DNA of 37,655 bases, taken from contig URKE01000017.1 of the NCBI GenBank assembly GCA_900548285.1, positions 1 to 37,655 on the forward strand, in the 5' to 3' direction. The position numbers and the translations under genes are program-made. Each line of letters opens with the position of its first letter. Position 1 is the first letter of the stretch. The notes under the pieces were generated by a model. That model ran no database searches. It worked only from the letters and a program-made list of their open reading frames with translations, and was not told where the DNA came from. This stretch comes from an uncultured Eubacteriales bacterium (GTDB lineage Bacteria; Bacillota; Clostridia; Christensenellales; Borkfalkiaceae). Below, in pieces: positions 6,353-13,471 of this stretch.

Positions 6353-7789
6353 ATGGCATACTCAAAAATTACAACAAACAAACGCGGCGTTTTACAAGCG
6401 AAAATTCAAGCGTATGGGTTAGATCCTATGACGGGGAAATCGAAGTTGTATGTCAAAACCGTTCATAACACAGACAATCTTTCCGAAGCAAAATTCAAAA
6501 AGTATGTTGCAAAAGCAGAAATTGAATTTGAGGAAAGCATAAAACTGACGGGAAAGACATCGGAAATCGAAAAAACCTCAACAGACGGAGTTCTGACCTT
6601 TACGCAGCTTGTAAAAGAATGGAAAACGTCCGTGCTGCAAAATCTATCAAGAAATTACTATGGCAGGATATGCGTTACCGAAAAACTATTTACGAGTTTT
6701 TTGGTCGAACATCATCTTGCCGATAAACCAATCTCGGAAATTACTGTTCGGCACGTTCAGTTGTTCCTTAATTCATTTTGTTCGGGCGAAGAAATTCCGT
6801 CCGGCTTGGCAAAACTGAAAAAGCCATTGCCTGATACTATAAACGGAAGGCAAATGATAAGGGATAACGTTATAAACACGAACAGTTTATATAGAATGAA
6901 ACATCTCGACGGGGCAATCAGAGTTCAGACGGCAAAGAACATCTGTGAATATTGCCACTTGAAATTTGACGACTATTTTGAGCCAATCTTCAAGATAAAG
7001 GAATGTTCGCCCGAAACAATAAAAGGACATCGAAGAATACTCCGAACTCTTTTTAATGAGGCTGTCAGGTATGAATGGATTGCAAAAAATCCCGTATGCA
7101 AGACAAAAGTTGGTGCGTCGGCAAAAAACGGCAATATTTCGATAAAGCCAGTCGAAGAAAAGGAAGTGTTTTCGCTCGCAGAAGTAAGACAATTCATCAA
7201 ACTTCTTGACGAATTACCCGACGATTTGATATATCGACGCGTTACGTTGAAATTTGTGGTCTTAACGGGCGTGCGAACAGCCGAATTGCACGGTTTAAGG
7301 TGGGCTGACTTTGATTTTGACAAGAGAATTGTCCACATCAGACGTAACAGACTTGCGACCGAAGGATTTGGCATCTACGAAAAAGATCCGAAATCAAGAA
7401 CGTCGAAACGCGATATACCGCTTCCGGCTGAACTGATGGACGACCTTAAAAAGTATATGGACTGGTTTAGGATTGCCGACGATGAATTTGACAATAAATT
7501 AGACGAATACTACTTCTCTGTCAATATATTGAGAGAGCCTGAAGGGGTATCCAGCACAGCACAATGGCTTGCTAAATTTGAGGCAAAGCACGGTCTTAAA
7601 AAGGTTTCGCCACACGGATTGAGGCATACATATTGCAGTATTCTTTTGTCCCAAAATGTGCCTATTCAGACAGTCAGCAAATATCTCGGACATAGCGATT
7701 CGACCATAACTCTTGAAGTTTACAGTCACTTTATTCCAGACACACAAGAGCGAGTCACCGATGCGTTGAGCAATTTGTTTAACGACTAA
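6353..7789 (+). CDS. Tyrosine site-specific integrase
   Basis: The ATG at 6353 follows ACGGAGG; the frame extends 21 codons upstream but lacks a ribosome site there. The 478-residue protein has an N-terminal AP2-like arm-binding domain (MTGKSKLYVKTVHNT), a SAM-like core-binding domain, and a catalytic domain with the expected residues: Arg in LTGVRTAELHGLRW, His-x-x-Arg in SPHGLRHTYCSILL, and His and Tyr in LGHSDSTITLEVYSHF. It is longer than Tn916-type integrases because of an insertion of about 80 residues in the core-binding region. It lies next to tRNA-Arg(CCT), so it most likely inserts the element into that tRNA 3' end. No truncation is seen. Confidence 0.95.
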   Translation: MAYSKITTNKRGVLQAKIQAYGLDPMTGKSKLYVKTVHNTDNLSEAKFKKYVAKAEIEFEESIKLTGKTSEIEKTSTDGVLTFTQLVKEWKTSVLQNLSRNYYGRICVTEKLFTSFLVEHHLADKPISEITVRHVQLFLNSFCSGEEIPSGLAKLKKPLPDTINGRQMIRDNVINTNSLYRMKHLDGAIRVQTAKNICEYCHLKFDDYFEPIFKIKECSPETIKGHRRILRTLFNEAVRYEWIAKNPVCKTKVGASAKNGNISIKPVEEKEVFSLAEVRQFIKLLDELPDDLIYRRVTLKFVVLTGVRTAELHGLRWADFDFDKRIVHIRRNRLATEGFGIYEKDPKSRTSKRDIPLPAELMDDLKKYMDWFRIADDEFDNKLDEYYFSVNILREPEGVSSTAQWLAKFEAKHGLKKVSPHGLRHTYCSILLSQNVPIQTVSKYLGHSDSTITLEVYSHFIPDTQERVTDALSNLFND

Positions 7790-7824
7790 GCGACTCGCTT
7801 AGATTTTATAAGGAGAAAACGATA

Positions 7825-8022
7825 ATGTATTTACCACGATTAAGAAGAATAGCAGACGTATTGAACGAAGTAAAACAAGTCGATCCCGACACTTGTCTTA
7901 CTCGCAGTATGTTGATTGAACTAATGAAACAAGGCGTAATAACGCCACTCAAATACGGCAACGCTTGGGTTGTCAATATGGACGAATTGCTGTTGTTTGT
8001 AAACGGCAAAAAGGAGAAGTAA
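7825..8022 (+). CDS. Second Xis-like small HTH protein
   Basis: This 65-residue protein has a good AAGGAG site 8 bp before its ATG. It reads RSMLIELMKQGVITPLKYGNAWVVNMDELLLFV, the same helix-wing-helix module as the protein at 6157 and the C-terminal half of the next gene (FKYKFGNKWIVNYDQLLPHL). It follows the integrase by 35 bp and precedes the next gene by 1 bp. It is likely a recombination directionality factor or a regulator of the cassette. Confidence 0.8.
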   Translation: MYLPRLRRIADVLNEVKQVDPDTCLTRSMLIELMKQGVITPLKYGNAWVVNMDELLLFVNGKKEK

Positions 8023-8023
8023 A

Positions 8024-8494
8024 ATGAAATATATGACGTCCGGCGACATTCACAGAATGTTTAAGCAAGAAGACGAAGGCACAATCATAAGGCGTAATAA
8101 CGTTCGCAGAATCGCTCTCGAAAACGGGATTAAAAATACGCTTACGCAAAACATAATCTTGATTGACTCAAAAGATTTCTTTGATAAAGTAAACCCGTAT
8201 AATCTACAAGAACATGAATACAAAATACCCAAGTTAAGGTGCATTAAAGATTGTGCGAGAGAGTGGAACAAACATCGAAAGACGGGCGACCGTTTTATAC
8301 ACGCCGATGAAATACGCGATTTTTTGAAAACAGACACAACAGTATTTAAGTATAAGTTCGGCAATAAGTGGATTGTGAACTATGACCAACTCTTGCCACA
8401 CCTCAAGAAAATCAACCGTCGCGAAAGCAAATTGTGGAAGGCATATATGGCTCGTATAGGCATAAAAAAATCAGTCACTCCACGCAAGAAGTGA
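8024..8494 (+). CDS. Two-module Xis-like DNA-binding protein, 156 aa
   Basis: The ATG at 8024 follows the stop of the preceding gene by 1 bp, with an AAGGAG site inside that gene. The protein appears to hold two copies of the excisionase-like module: residues about 1-55 (TIIRRNNVRRIALENG, IILIDSKDFFDKV) and about 65-130 (PKLRCIKDCAREW, FKYKFGNKWIVNYDQLL), followed by a basic tail ending SVTPRKK. The second module aligns well with the whole protein at 7825. Its last codons and stop lie inside the hairpin that terminates the oppositely oriented tRNA-Arg gene, so it marks the very edge of the element. Confidence 0.75.
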   Translation: MKYMTSGDIHRMFKQEDEGTIIRRNNVRRIALENGIKNTLTQNIILIDSKDFFDKVNPYNLQEHEYKIPKLRCIKDCAREWNKHRKTGDRFIHADEIRDFLKTDTTVFKYKFGNKWIVNYDQLLPHLKKINRRESKLWKAYMARIGIKKSVTPRKK

Positions 8495-8498
8495 CTGA
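8464..8498 (-). terminator. Terminator of tRNA-Arg(CCT), overlapping the end of the element gene
   Basis: TCAGTCACT/AGTGACTGA form a 9-bp stem followed on the minus strand by seven U (8464-8470). The arm 8490-8498 contains the stop codon of the plus-strand gene ending at 8494. The tRNA thus uses a terminator provided by the integrated element. Confidence 0.75.
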
Positions 8499-8503
8499 AA
8501 AAA

Positions 8504-8580
8504 TGGCCTGCCTGATTGGAGTCGAACCAACGGCGTTCCGCTTAGGAGGCGGACCCTCTATCCTACTGAGGTACAGGCAG
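8504..8580 (-). tRNA. tRNA-Arg (anticodon CCT)
   Basis: The minus strand folds as a complete cloverleaf: perfect 7-bp acceptor (CTGCCTG/CAGGCAG), D arm CCTC/GAGG, anticodon stem TCCGC/GCGGA with loop CTCCTAA (anticodon CCT, codon AGG), T arm GTTGG/CCAAT with TTCGACT loop, discriminator G and an encoded CCA. Its own promoter is at 8590-8618 and its terminator at 8464. Its 3' end faces the integrase cassette, the usual arrangement for a tRNA attachment site. Confidence 0.95.
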
Positions 8581-8589
8581 ATATTTGAT

Positions 8590-8618
8590 ATTTTAGCACG
8601 ATTTGAAAGTTATTGCAA
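8590..8618 (-). promoter_or_regulatory. Promoter of tRNA-Arg(CCT)
   Basis: TTGCAA (8613-8618), 17-bp spacer, TAAAAT (8590-8595) on the minus strand, about 10 bp before the tRNA 5' end. Confidence 0.75.
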
Positions 8619-8626
8619 AAGATTTT

Positions 8627-8657
8627 ACAATACCGAAACAATACCTAAAACAATACC
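8627..8657. repeat. Three ACAATACC direct repeats upstream of tRNA-Arg promoter
   Basis: ACAATACC occurs at 8627, 8638 and 8650, spaced 11 and 12 bp, about one helical turn. The array lies 9 bp upstream of the tRNA -35 box, so it may be a binding site array for an activator or a recombination accessory protein. Confidence 0.5.
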
Positions 8658-8975
8658 AAGTATTACTTTCTAAAAGCCAAACCACAATATTTAGTTGTAA
8701 ATGCTATATCCGAACTCAATATGTTGTGTTTTTAGCCGAGTTAAGCACTCCCTTAGGAGGGGTTTATTATATCCATTTAACTACAGAAGCATATCTGTTA
8801 TAATGAACGGAATCATCGTATTATCCCCGTTCGCCTTTTGATTTTACTATATTTTATTCCATAAGTCAAATTTTTGAAAAGACTTTCGCTAAATAATTAT
8901 GACATGCCTGCATTACTTATTATCGCCGCGCTATAATATCGGCGGTCGGACAATCCTTGATCTTTTTAAACTTGA
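8658..8975. other. AT-rich intergenic region
   Basis: No gene is seen. A weak plus-strand promoter candidate (TTTAAC, 17 bp, TATAAT near 8799) and a short CTCC/GGAG hairpin near 8750 are present. Base composition rises sharply in G+C at about 8,930, marking the change from element-like or spacer DNA to the chromosomal backbone. Confidence 0.4.
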
Positions 8976-9281
8976 ATTGCGGTATATTCTGTTTGCGAAC
9001 TTACCCTCGGCGGCAAAGGCGAACTGATCGTCATTTCCGCAAACAATAACGGAATTCACACCAAAAAGGATCTCAAGGTGAAAAATCTCACGCTGTCCGT
9101 CACCTGCGCGGACAACGCGCTCAAATGCAACGACAGCGTTGACGTAATCGGCGGCGTAATCACCCTCGTTGCGAAAAGCGGCGACGGTGTCGATTCCAAC
9201 GGCAGAACTTCTTATCTGGGCATAGTTTTCTCGGGCGGAGATATCGTCATCGTAAGCACTTCCGGCGGAAATTCCGTTTAA
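8976..9281 (+). pseudogene. Remnant of a Cthe_2159-like carbohydrate-binding protein
   Basis: The frame reads from just after an in-frame TGA (8973) through YSVCELTLGGKGELIVIS, NNNGIHTKKDLKVKNLTLSV and GGVITLVAKSGDGVDSNGR to a stop at 9281. This alternation of GxG, NGIHTKKDL and SGDGVDSNG is the pattern of the beta-helix carbohydrate-binding proteins related to Clostridium thermocellum Cthe_2159, which are normally several times longer and have a signal peptide. Only about 100 residues remain, with no start codon bearing a ribosome site, so it is a 5'-truncated fragment. Truncation next to the tRNA integration hotspot suggests loss through rearrangement. Confidence 0.65.
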
Positions 9282-9372
9282 GCCAAGCGGCATAAAAACA
9301 ATAGAATCGTAATAAAAGTCGACTTATAAGTCGATAAACGCGGATTTTAACAAGTCATCACGTTAAATTAAA

Positions 9373-9409
9373 CGCCCGGCGGGGAACGAATTTCGTTCTC
9401 CGCCGGGCG
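9373..9409. terminator. Strong terminator after DUF1700/DUF4097 gene
   Basis: CGCCCGGCGG and CCGCCGGGCG arms with an extended GAACGAA/TTCGTTC stem give a hairpin of about 17 bp with one mismatch. TTTAATTT follows on the minus strand, so it ends the padR operon. Confidence 0.8.
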
Positions 9410-9431
9410 CGCCGTATCAGCCTTTAAAAAT

Positions 9432-10451
9432 TTATTCGAAGTTGACGTTAATCGAACCGGTGGTGGTTATAACGGTGAGTTTTTTACCCGTCGTTCCCGT
9501 TCTTTCGGAAAGATTGCTTTTTCCCATCGTGGCGGACGAATGAATATCGTATTCCGATTCCGCGCCCGAAACTGTGCCTTTAACCGACCCCATGGTGCAT
9601 TTTACGTAAATTTCGTCGGCGTTTTTCACGCTGAATTTCACGTCGCCCGTGGTGGCCTTCAAGGCGATTTTTTCGGCTTCCGCGTCGCATTTCAGCGAGC
9701 CTGTCGTAACGTTTACTTCGAGACGTCCGCCAGCTTTTACGTTCTCCGCCTTCACGCTACCCGTGGTCGCTTTGATTTCCGCGTCGCCGAGAATTTCCGC
9801 GCCGCTCACGGTTATCGAACCGGTACTCGTTTCGAAAAATGCTTTTTCCGCTTTCAGGTTCTCCGCGCGGACGCTCCCGGTAGATACTTTCGCTCTCAGT
9901 TCCTTTACTTTGAGCAAATCCCTGACGTTTATCGCGCCGGTTGCCGCCTCGAGAATAAGATCGCCCGAAAACGCGCGCGGAACGGCTACGTCGATCGTAA
10001 ACATATCATTGTCACGCCCGAACCTCCGGAAAAACCACGTTTTGTTTCGGGTTTCAAGAACGACTTCTCCGTCCTTATCCGTGAGGTCGTGCTGCAATTT
10101 TTCGCCCTCGTAATAAGTGAATACGATTTCGTTTCCGTCCGTCGCCGTGACGTTGATTTTTTCGATTTCGCACTTCACTTTCAATTTGCTTTTCCCGTCG
10201 ATTCCTACTTTTCTCTCTGTCTTTTCGTATTTTTTCATATTTTTTTCTCCTGAAACCGCGAATTCGGCAAGAATATTTTCGACAACGGATTCCGGCGAGC
10301 CGAGTTCCGCAACCGCCTCTTCTTCCGTTTTGCCGTTTTCAATGCGGTCGCTTATCATTTCGTCGTAATAATCCAGAACGCTCTGCCGTTCGTTTCCGCT
10401 TATCGGCGCAAGCCCTTTTTTAAGTTTTTCCAAAAAATCAGTCTTATTCAT
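9432..10451 (-). CDS. DUF1700 / DUF4097 protein with beta-strand repeats
   Basis: Residues 1-70 (MNKTDFLEKLKKGL, DYYDEMISDRIENGKTEEEA, LGSPESVVENILAEF) are a DUF1700/HAAS-type helical domain, always found beside PadR regulators. The rest is a DUF4097-type beta-helix-like domain built from about eight repeats ending in TTGSV-like turns (ATGAI, STGSV, STGSI, TTGSV, TTGSL, TTGDV, TMGSV, TTGSI), each about 20-25 residues. Unusually for such fusions, no membrane segment separates the two parts, so it appears cytoplasmic. The start overlaps the padR stop by 8 bp, implying coupled translation. The function is unknown; a link to envelope stress is usual for the family. Confidence 0.85.
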   Translation of the reverse strand: MNKTDFLEKLKKGLAPISGNERQSVLDYYDEMISDRIENGKTEEEAVAELGSPESVVENILAEFAVSGEKNMKKYEKTERKVGIDGKSKLKVKCEIEKINVTATDGNEIVFTYYEGEKLQHDLTDKDGEVVLETRNKTWFFRRFGRDNDMFTIDVAVPRAFSGDLILEAATGAINVRDLLKVKELRAKVSTGSVRAENLKAEKAFFETSTGSITVSGAEILGDAEIKATTGSVKAENVKAGGRLEVNVTTGSLKCDAEAEKIALKATTGDVKFSVKNADEIYVKCTMGSVKGTVSGAESEYDIHSSATMGKSNLSERTGTTGKKLTVITTTGSINVNFE

Positions 10452-10758
10452 TGTATTCTCCTTTGATAAATTCGTAAATTTTCACGATATCCGCCCAGTC
10501 GGTTAAAAACTCCCTTATTTTTTTCTTTCCGTCGGCGGTTATCGAATAATACTTCCTGAGCCTGCCGTTATGTTCCGCGCTTCTCACCCGCACGAAACCG
10601 CCCGTTTCCAGCCGCCGCAAGATAGGATAAAGCGTAGACTCCGAAATTTCGACGTACGGCGAAATCTTTTTTATCAGTTCGTAGCCGTAAGTTTCCTCCG
10701 ACAGCATCGCGGACAGAACGCATATTTCCAGCACTCCTCTTTTAAGTTGCACGTCCAT
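10444..10758 (-). CDS. PadR-family transcriptional regulator
   Basis: A 104-residue PadR protein: KRGVLEICVLSAMLSEETYGYELIKKI, STLYPILRRLETGGFVRV, and RKYYSITADGKKKIREFL are the standard winged-helix and wing segments of the short (PadR-s2) type. An AGGAGG site precedes the ATG at 10758. The promoter is overlaid by a 25-bp palindrome, so the gene is almost certainly autorepressed together with the DUF1700 gene that overlaps its end. Confidence 0.93.
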   Translation of the reverse strand: MDVQLKRGVLEICVLSAMLSEETYGYELIKKISPYVEISESTLYPILRRLETGGFVRVRSAEHNGRLRKYYSITADGKKKIREFLTDWADIVKIYEFIKGEYNE

Positions 10759-10780
10759 ATACTCAACACCTCCTTTCGCA

Positions 10781-10813
10781 CAATACTATATCACGCATAG
10801 TATTGCAAGTCAA
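10781..10813 (-). promoter_or_regulatory. padR promoter and PadR operator
   Basis: TTGACT (10808-10813), 17-bp spacer, TATAGT (10785-10790) on the minus strand. A palindrome with perfect 9-bp arms, CAATACTAT and ATAGTATTG, spans 10781-10805 and covers the -10 box and most of the spacer. The ATAC/GTAT form agrees with the common PadR operator type (ATGT/ACAT-like dyads vary by family). Confidence 0.85.
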
Positions 10814-10902
10814 GCGTTTTTTAAAAGTTTTTTAATTTTTTTGTTAGGGATTCCCTATGGTTGCCAAGAATAAAACAAACGGAAAAGTCATATTTTTGTT
10901 AT

Positions 10903-11613
10903 ATGACGGAAAACAGAAGGCTTCAGGCCGAAAAAATCATCAGCGTAATAATTCTCGTTCTGCTCTCGGCGATTTATATAGCGTGCATATGCGCGCGCGC
11001 AAAAGCCGCCGCCTCGCCGAAGCCCGATTTCACCGTGGTTATCGACGCAGGGCACGGCGGGATTGACGGCGGAGTTTCGGGGATAAAAAGCGGCGTTAAG
11101 GAAAGCGAACTCAACCTCGACATTTCGAGAAAATTAAAAACGGTTTTCGAAAAATCAGGGGCGAAGGCGGTGCTGACGAGAAAAACTGAAGCGGGGTTAT
11201 ACGGAATTTTCTCCAAAGGGTTTAAAAAAAGAGATATGAAAAAGCGAATGGAGATCGCGGAGCGCGCCTCGCCGGACGTTTTCGTATCGATTCATCTGAA
11301 CTATTATTCTTCCTCGTCGCGGCGAGGCGCGCAGGTGTTTTACAAAATCGGCAGCGAAAAAAGCGAAAAACTCGCGATAAGCGTGCAGAATCAACTCAAC
11401 GCGCTCCAGAACAAAAATTACGCGCCCCTGCCGGGAGATTTTTACGTTTTAAACGAATCGTCGGGCGAGGCAATCCTCTGCGAATGCGGGTTTTTATCCA
11501 ACGAAGAGGACGAGGCTATGCTTTTAACCGACGAATACAGGCAGAAAATCGCCGAAACGATCTTCGTCGGCATAGAAACTTACCGCTACGGCTTAGCCAC
11601 AGGCGTGAATTGA
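10903..11613 (+). CDS. cwlD: N-acetylmuramoyl-L-alanine amidase, CwlD-like
   Basis: From the ATG at 10903 the protein is 236 residues, the usual CwlD length; an in-frame TTG at 10861 would add 14 residues. Neither start has a clear ribosome site, so the start is uncertain. Residues 11-33 are a membrane anchor or uncleaved signal. The Amidase_3 domain shows zinc ligands His51 (DAGHGG), Glu67 (KESELNL) and His131 (SIHLNYY) and catalytic Glu194 (ILCECGFLSN). CwlD removes peptide from muramic acid as the first step of muramic-delta-lactam formation in spore cortex; a vegetative role is possible for this family. It is a single plus-strand gene ended by a bidirectional terminator at 11648. Confidence 0.88.
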   Translation: MTENRRLQAEKIISVIILVLLSAIYIACICARAKAAASPKPDFTVVIDAGHGGIDGGVSGIKSGVKESELNLDISRKLKTVFEKSGAKAVLTRKTEAGLYGIFSKGFKKRDMKKRMEIAERASPDVFVSIHLNYYSSSSRRGAQVFYKIGSEKSEKLAISVQNQLNALQNKNYAPLPGDFYVLNESSGEAILCECGFLSNEEDEAMLLTDEYRQKIAETIFVGIETYRYGLATGVN

Positions 11614-11647
11614 AAAATCGGGCGCGATAACCCGAACATATAAAAAC

Positions 11648-11670
11648 GAGCCTGACGATATGTCCGGCTC
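11648..11670. terminator. Bidirectional terminator between cwlD and araC genes
   Basis: GAGCC and GGCTC with an inner GAC/GTC form a 9-bp stem with one mismatch. T-rich tails occur on both sides (TTTTTATTT on plus, GTTTTTATA on minus), so it serves both convergent genes. Confidence 0.75.
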
Positions 11671-11680
11671 GCTTCTGTTT

Positions 11681-12574
11681 TTATTTGGTTTCAGGCGGAT
11701 TATCCGTTCTCTGCACCTTGAGTTTATAAGTTTTCGGCGTCATGCCGGTCATCTTTTTAAACGCGCTGTAAAAGTTCTTTTTGTCCTTATAACCCACGTT
11801 ATAAGCAATCGATTCTATCGAAAAATCGGTGGTTTCGAGCATTTTTATACTCTCTTTTATCCTGAGTTCCGATATGAACTGCGTGAGAGTTTTGCCCTGA
11901 CTTTCCTTGAATATCTTGGAAAAATAGTTGGGCGAATAAAAGTTTTTCCGCGCGATTTCCGTCAGAGATATCTTCTGATTATAGTTTTCCTCGATATAAT
12001 TGATGATTTCGGGCAGAATGGTTTCCACGTTCTGTTTGACCTGCAACGTGTCGTTCTTCGAGATTTCTCTGAAAATATGGACGAGAAGATTTTCAAGGCA
12101 GTTATGCACTACTTTTCTGTAACAGGATTCCTTGTGTTTCAGTTCGTCCTCCATCTGCGAAAAAATCTCCTCGATGCGGAACGCCTGATTGGGCTGAAAC
12201 CTGATCACGGACGAGATGTCGCCCATATTGAACTCCTGAAACGCGCTGAGCGAAAGAATATCGATTGCGTCGAACGAAGAACTGAGTTGCTTATCGATAA
12301 ACTCGGGCGAAATAAGGCAATTATATATCCCCAGTCCGTTGTGCGGGATAAAACAATGCTTATCCGTTTTGTCGAGAATGATAAGGTCGCCGTGCTTCAC
12401 GAAAAAGTGGTCGCCGTTGATTATCTGCTCGCCGCAACCCGAATAAATATAAGCGATCTCGAAAAAATCGTGACTATGGAGCGCTTCTTCCGTGGTGTGA
12501 TAATGCTTATACACAATAACCGGTTCCAAACCCTCGTTTTGCTGCTGTTCTTTAAACTTAAAAACTTTGCCCAT
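11681..12574 (-). CDS. AraC-family regulator of the glycan operon
   Basis: The 297-residue protein has an N-terminal cupin (HSHDFFEIAYIYSGCGEQII, residues about 33-52) and a C-terminal AraC-type double helix-turn-helix (ISLTEIARKNFYSPNYFSK, then DFSIESIAYNVGYKDKKNF with the terminal motif MTGMTPKTYK). It is the last gene of the eight-gene operon, 20 bp after the upstream permease. Cupin AraC regulators of this type sense a sugar and activate their own transport operon; that role is inferred from position. A GGG-type ribosome site is weak. Confidence 0.9.
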   Translation of the reverse strand: MGKVFKFKEQQQNEGLEPVIVYKHYHTTEEALHSHDFFEIAYIYSGCGEQIINGDHFFVKHGDLIILDKTDKHCFIPHNGLGIYNCLISPEFIDKQLSSSFDAIDILSLSAFQEFNMGDISSVIRFQPNQAFRIEEIFSQMEDELKHKESCYRKVVHNCLENLLVHIFREISKNDTLQVKQNVETILPEIINYIEENYNQKISLTEIARKNFYSPNYFSKIFKESQGKTLTQFISELRIKESIKMLETTDFSIESIAYNVGYKDKKNFYSAFKKMTGMTPKTYKLKVQRTDNPPETK

Positions 12575-12594
12575 ATTTTTACCCTTTTACGCTT

Positions 12595-13452
12595 TTATCC
12601 TTTTATACCGCCGAGAGCCATTCTGTCCATAATCGTTTTCTGGAATACTATGAATATCGCCAGAATCGGCAAAGTGGAAAGAATTATCAGCGCGAACAGG
12701 TGCGGATATTTTATCGATCCGCCCGAAATCGCGTTCTGGACATAGTTAAGCCCCACGGCTATCGTCGCCTTTTGCGGAGCGAAAAGATAAACCGTAAAAT
12801 AATCGTTCCATATCCCTATGGCGCACAGAATACCCACCGCTCCGAGCGCAGGCATCGCTATCGGCAACATTATCTGTAAAAACACACGTAAATGACTCGC
12901 TCCGTCCACCATCGCCGCTTCGGCGTAAGTCCAGGGCAGGCTCACGAAAAATCCGTATAAAAACAGGAAATATCCGCCGAATCCGTTGAGATACATAACG
13001 AAAATCCCGAAATACGTGTTATAAAGCCCGAGCCGGACGTACATTCTGTAAGTGGAAGCGAGCGATCCCATAGTGGGAACCATCATTATGACGAGCGCGA
13101 GGACGTAAAGAAACGACCTGCATTTAAATCTGTATTTCGAGATCGTATACGCCGTCAACGAACACGACGCGATAGACAAAACCGTGCCTACCGCGACGAA
13201 AACCATGCTGTTGAAAAACATTCCCGGAACGCTCACCGTTTTAACGGTTATGCTCAGCGCTTCGCTCCAGTTCTGCCACCGCCAGACCTTCGGAAGTCCC
13301 CAGAGATTCGACACGATGGATTTTTTAAACGAACTGATAAAACACCACGCGAACGGAAATATAAGAGTAAGCGCGTAGAGAGAGAACAACACGAAACAAA
13401 CTCCGAAAAGTATTCTCTCTCCCTTGCTTCTCGCCTGAATATTTTTAGTCAT
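12595..13452 (-). CDS. ABC sugar transporter permease (MalG/LacG type)
   Basis: The 285-residue protein has six predicted membrane segments and the EAA loop YAEAAMVDGASHLRVFLQIMLPIAMP-like region typical of the second carbohydrate (CUT1) permease, where it contacts the ATPase. It pairs with the permease at 15538 and the binding protein at 16459, but a 2-kb surface-protein gene lies between the two permeases. No ATPase gene is in the operon, which in CUT1 systems usually means a shared MsmK-like ATPase. An AAGGA site supports the start. Confidence 0.93.
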   Translation of the reverse strand: MTKNIQARSKGERILFGVCFVLFSLYALTLIFPFAWCFISSFKKSIVSNLWGLPKVWRWQNWSEALSITVKTVSVPGMFFNSMVFVAVGTVLSIASCSLTAYTISKYRFKCRSFLYVLALVIMMVPTMGSLASTYRMYVRLGLYNTYFGIFVMYLNGFGGYFLFLYGFFVSLPWTYAEAAMVDGASHLRVFLQIMLPIAMPALGAVGILCAIGIWNDYFTVYLFAPQKATIAVGLNYVQNAISGGSIKYPHLFALIILSTLPILAIFIVFQKTIMDRMALGGIKG

Positions 13453-13471
13453 TTATTTTCCTTTTTTAGTT

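Larger units (their letters stand above)
1..8503. mobile_element. Right part of an integrative element inserted at tRNA-Arg(CCT)
   Basis: The region is visibly more AT-rich than the sequence after about 8,930 and carries an integrase, Xis-like proteins, a LexA-like repressor, a DUF4143 ATPase and small hypothetical genes, ending at the 3' end of a tRNA. The far end and the second copy of the attachment core lie outside the window. No relaxase, type IV secretion or phage structural gene is visible, so whether it is a conjugative element, mobilizable island or prophage cannot be decided here. Confidence 0.8.

Noticed and set aside
9540..10253. Plus-strand frame of 237 codons opposite the DUF4097 gene
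   Set aside because: It mirrors the repeated TTGSV-coding sequence and has no ribosome site.
11660..12745. Plus-strand open frame of 361 codons opposite the AraC gene
   Set aside because: It is antisense to a clear AraC regulator and permease, has no ribosome site, and its sequence has no domain pattern. The GC-rich third positions of the real gene keep it open.
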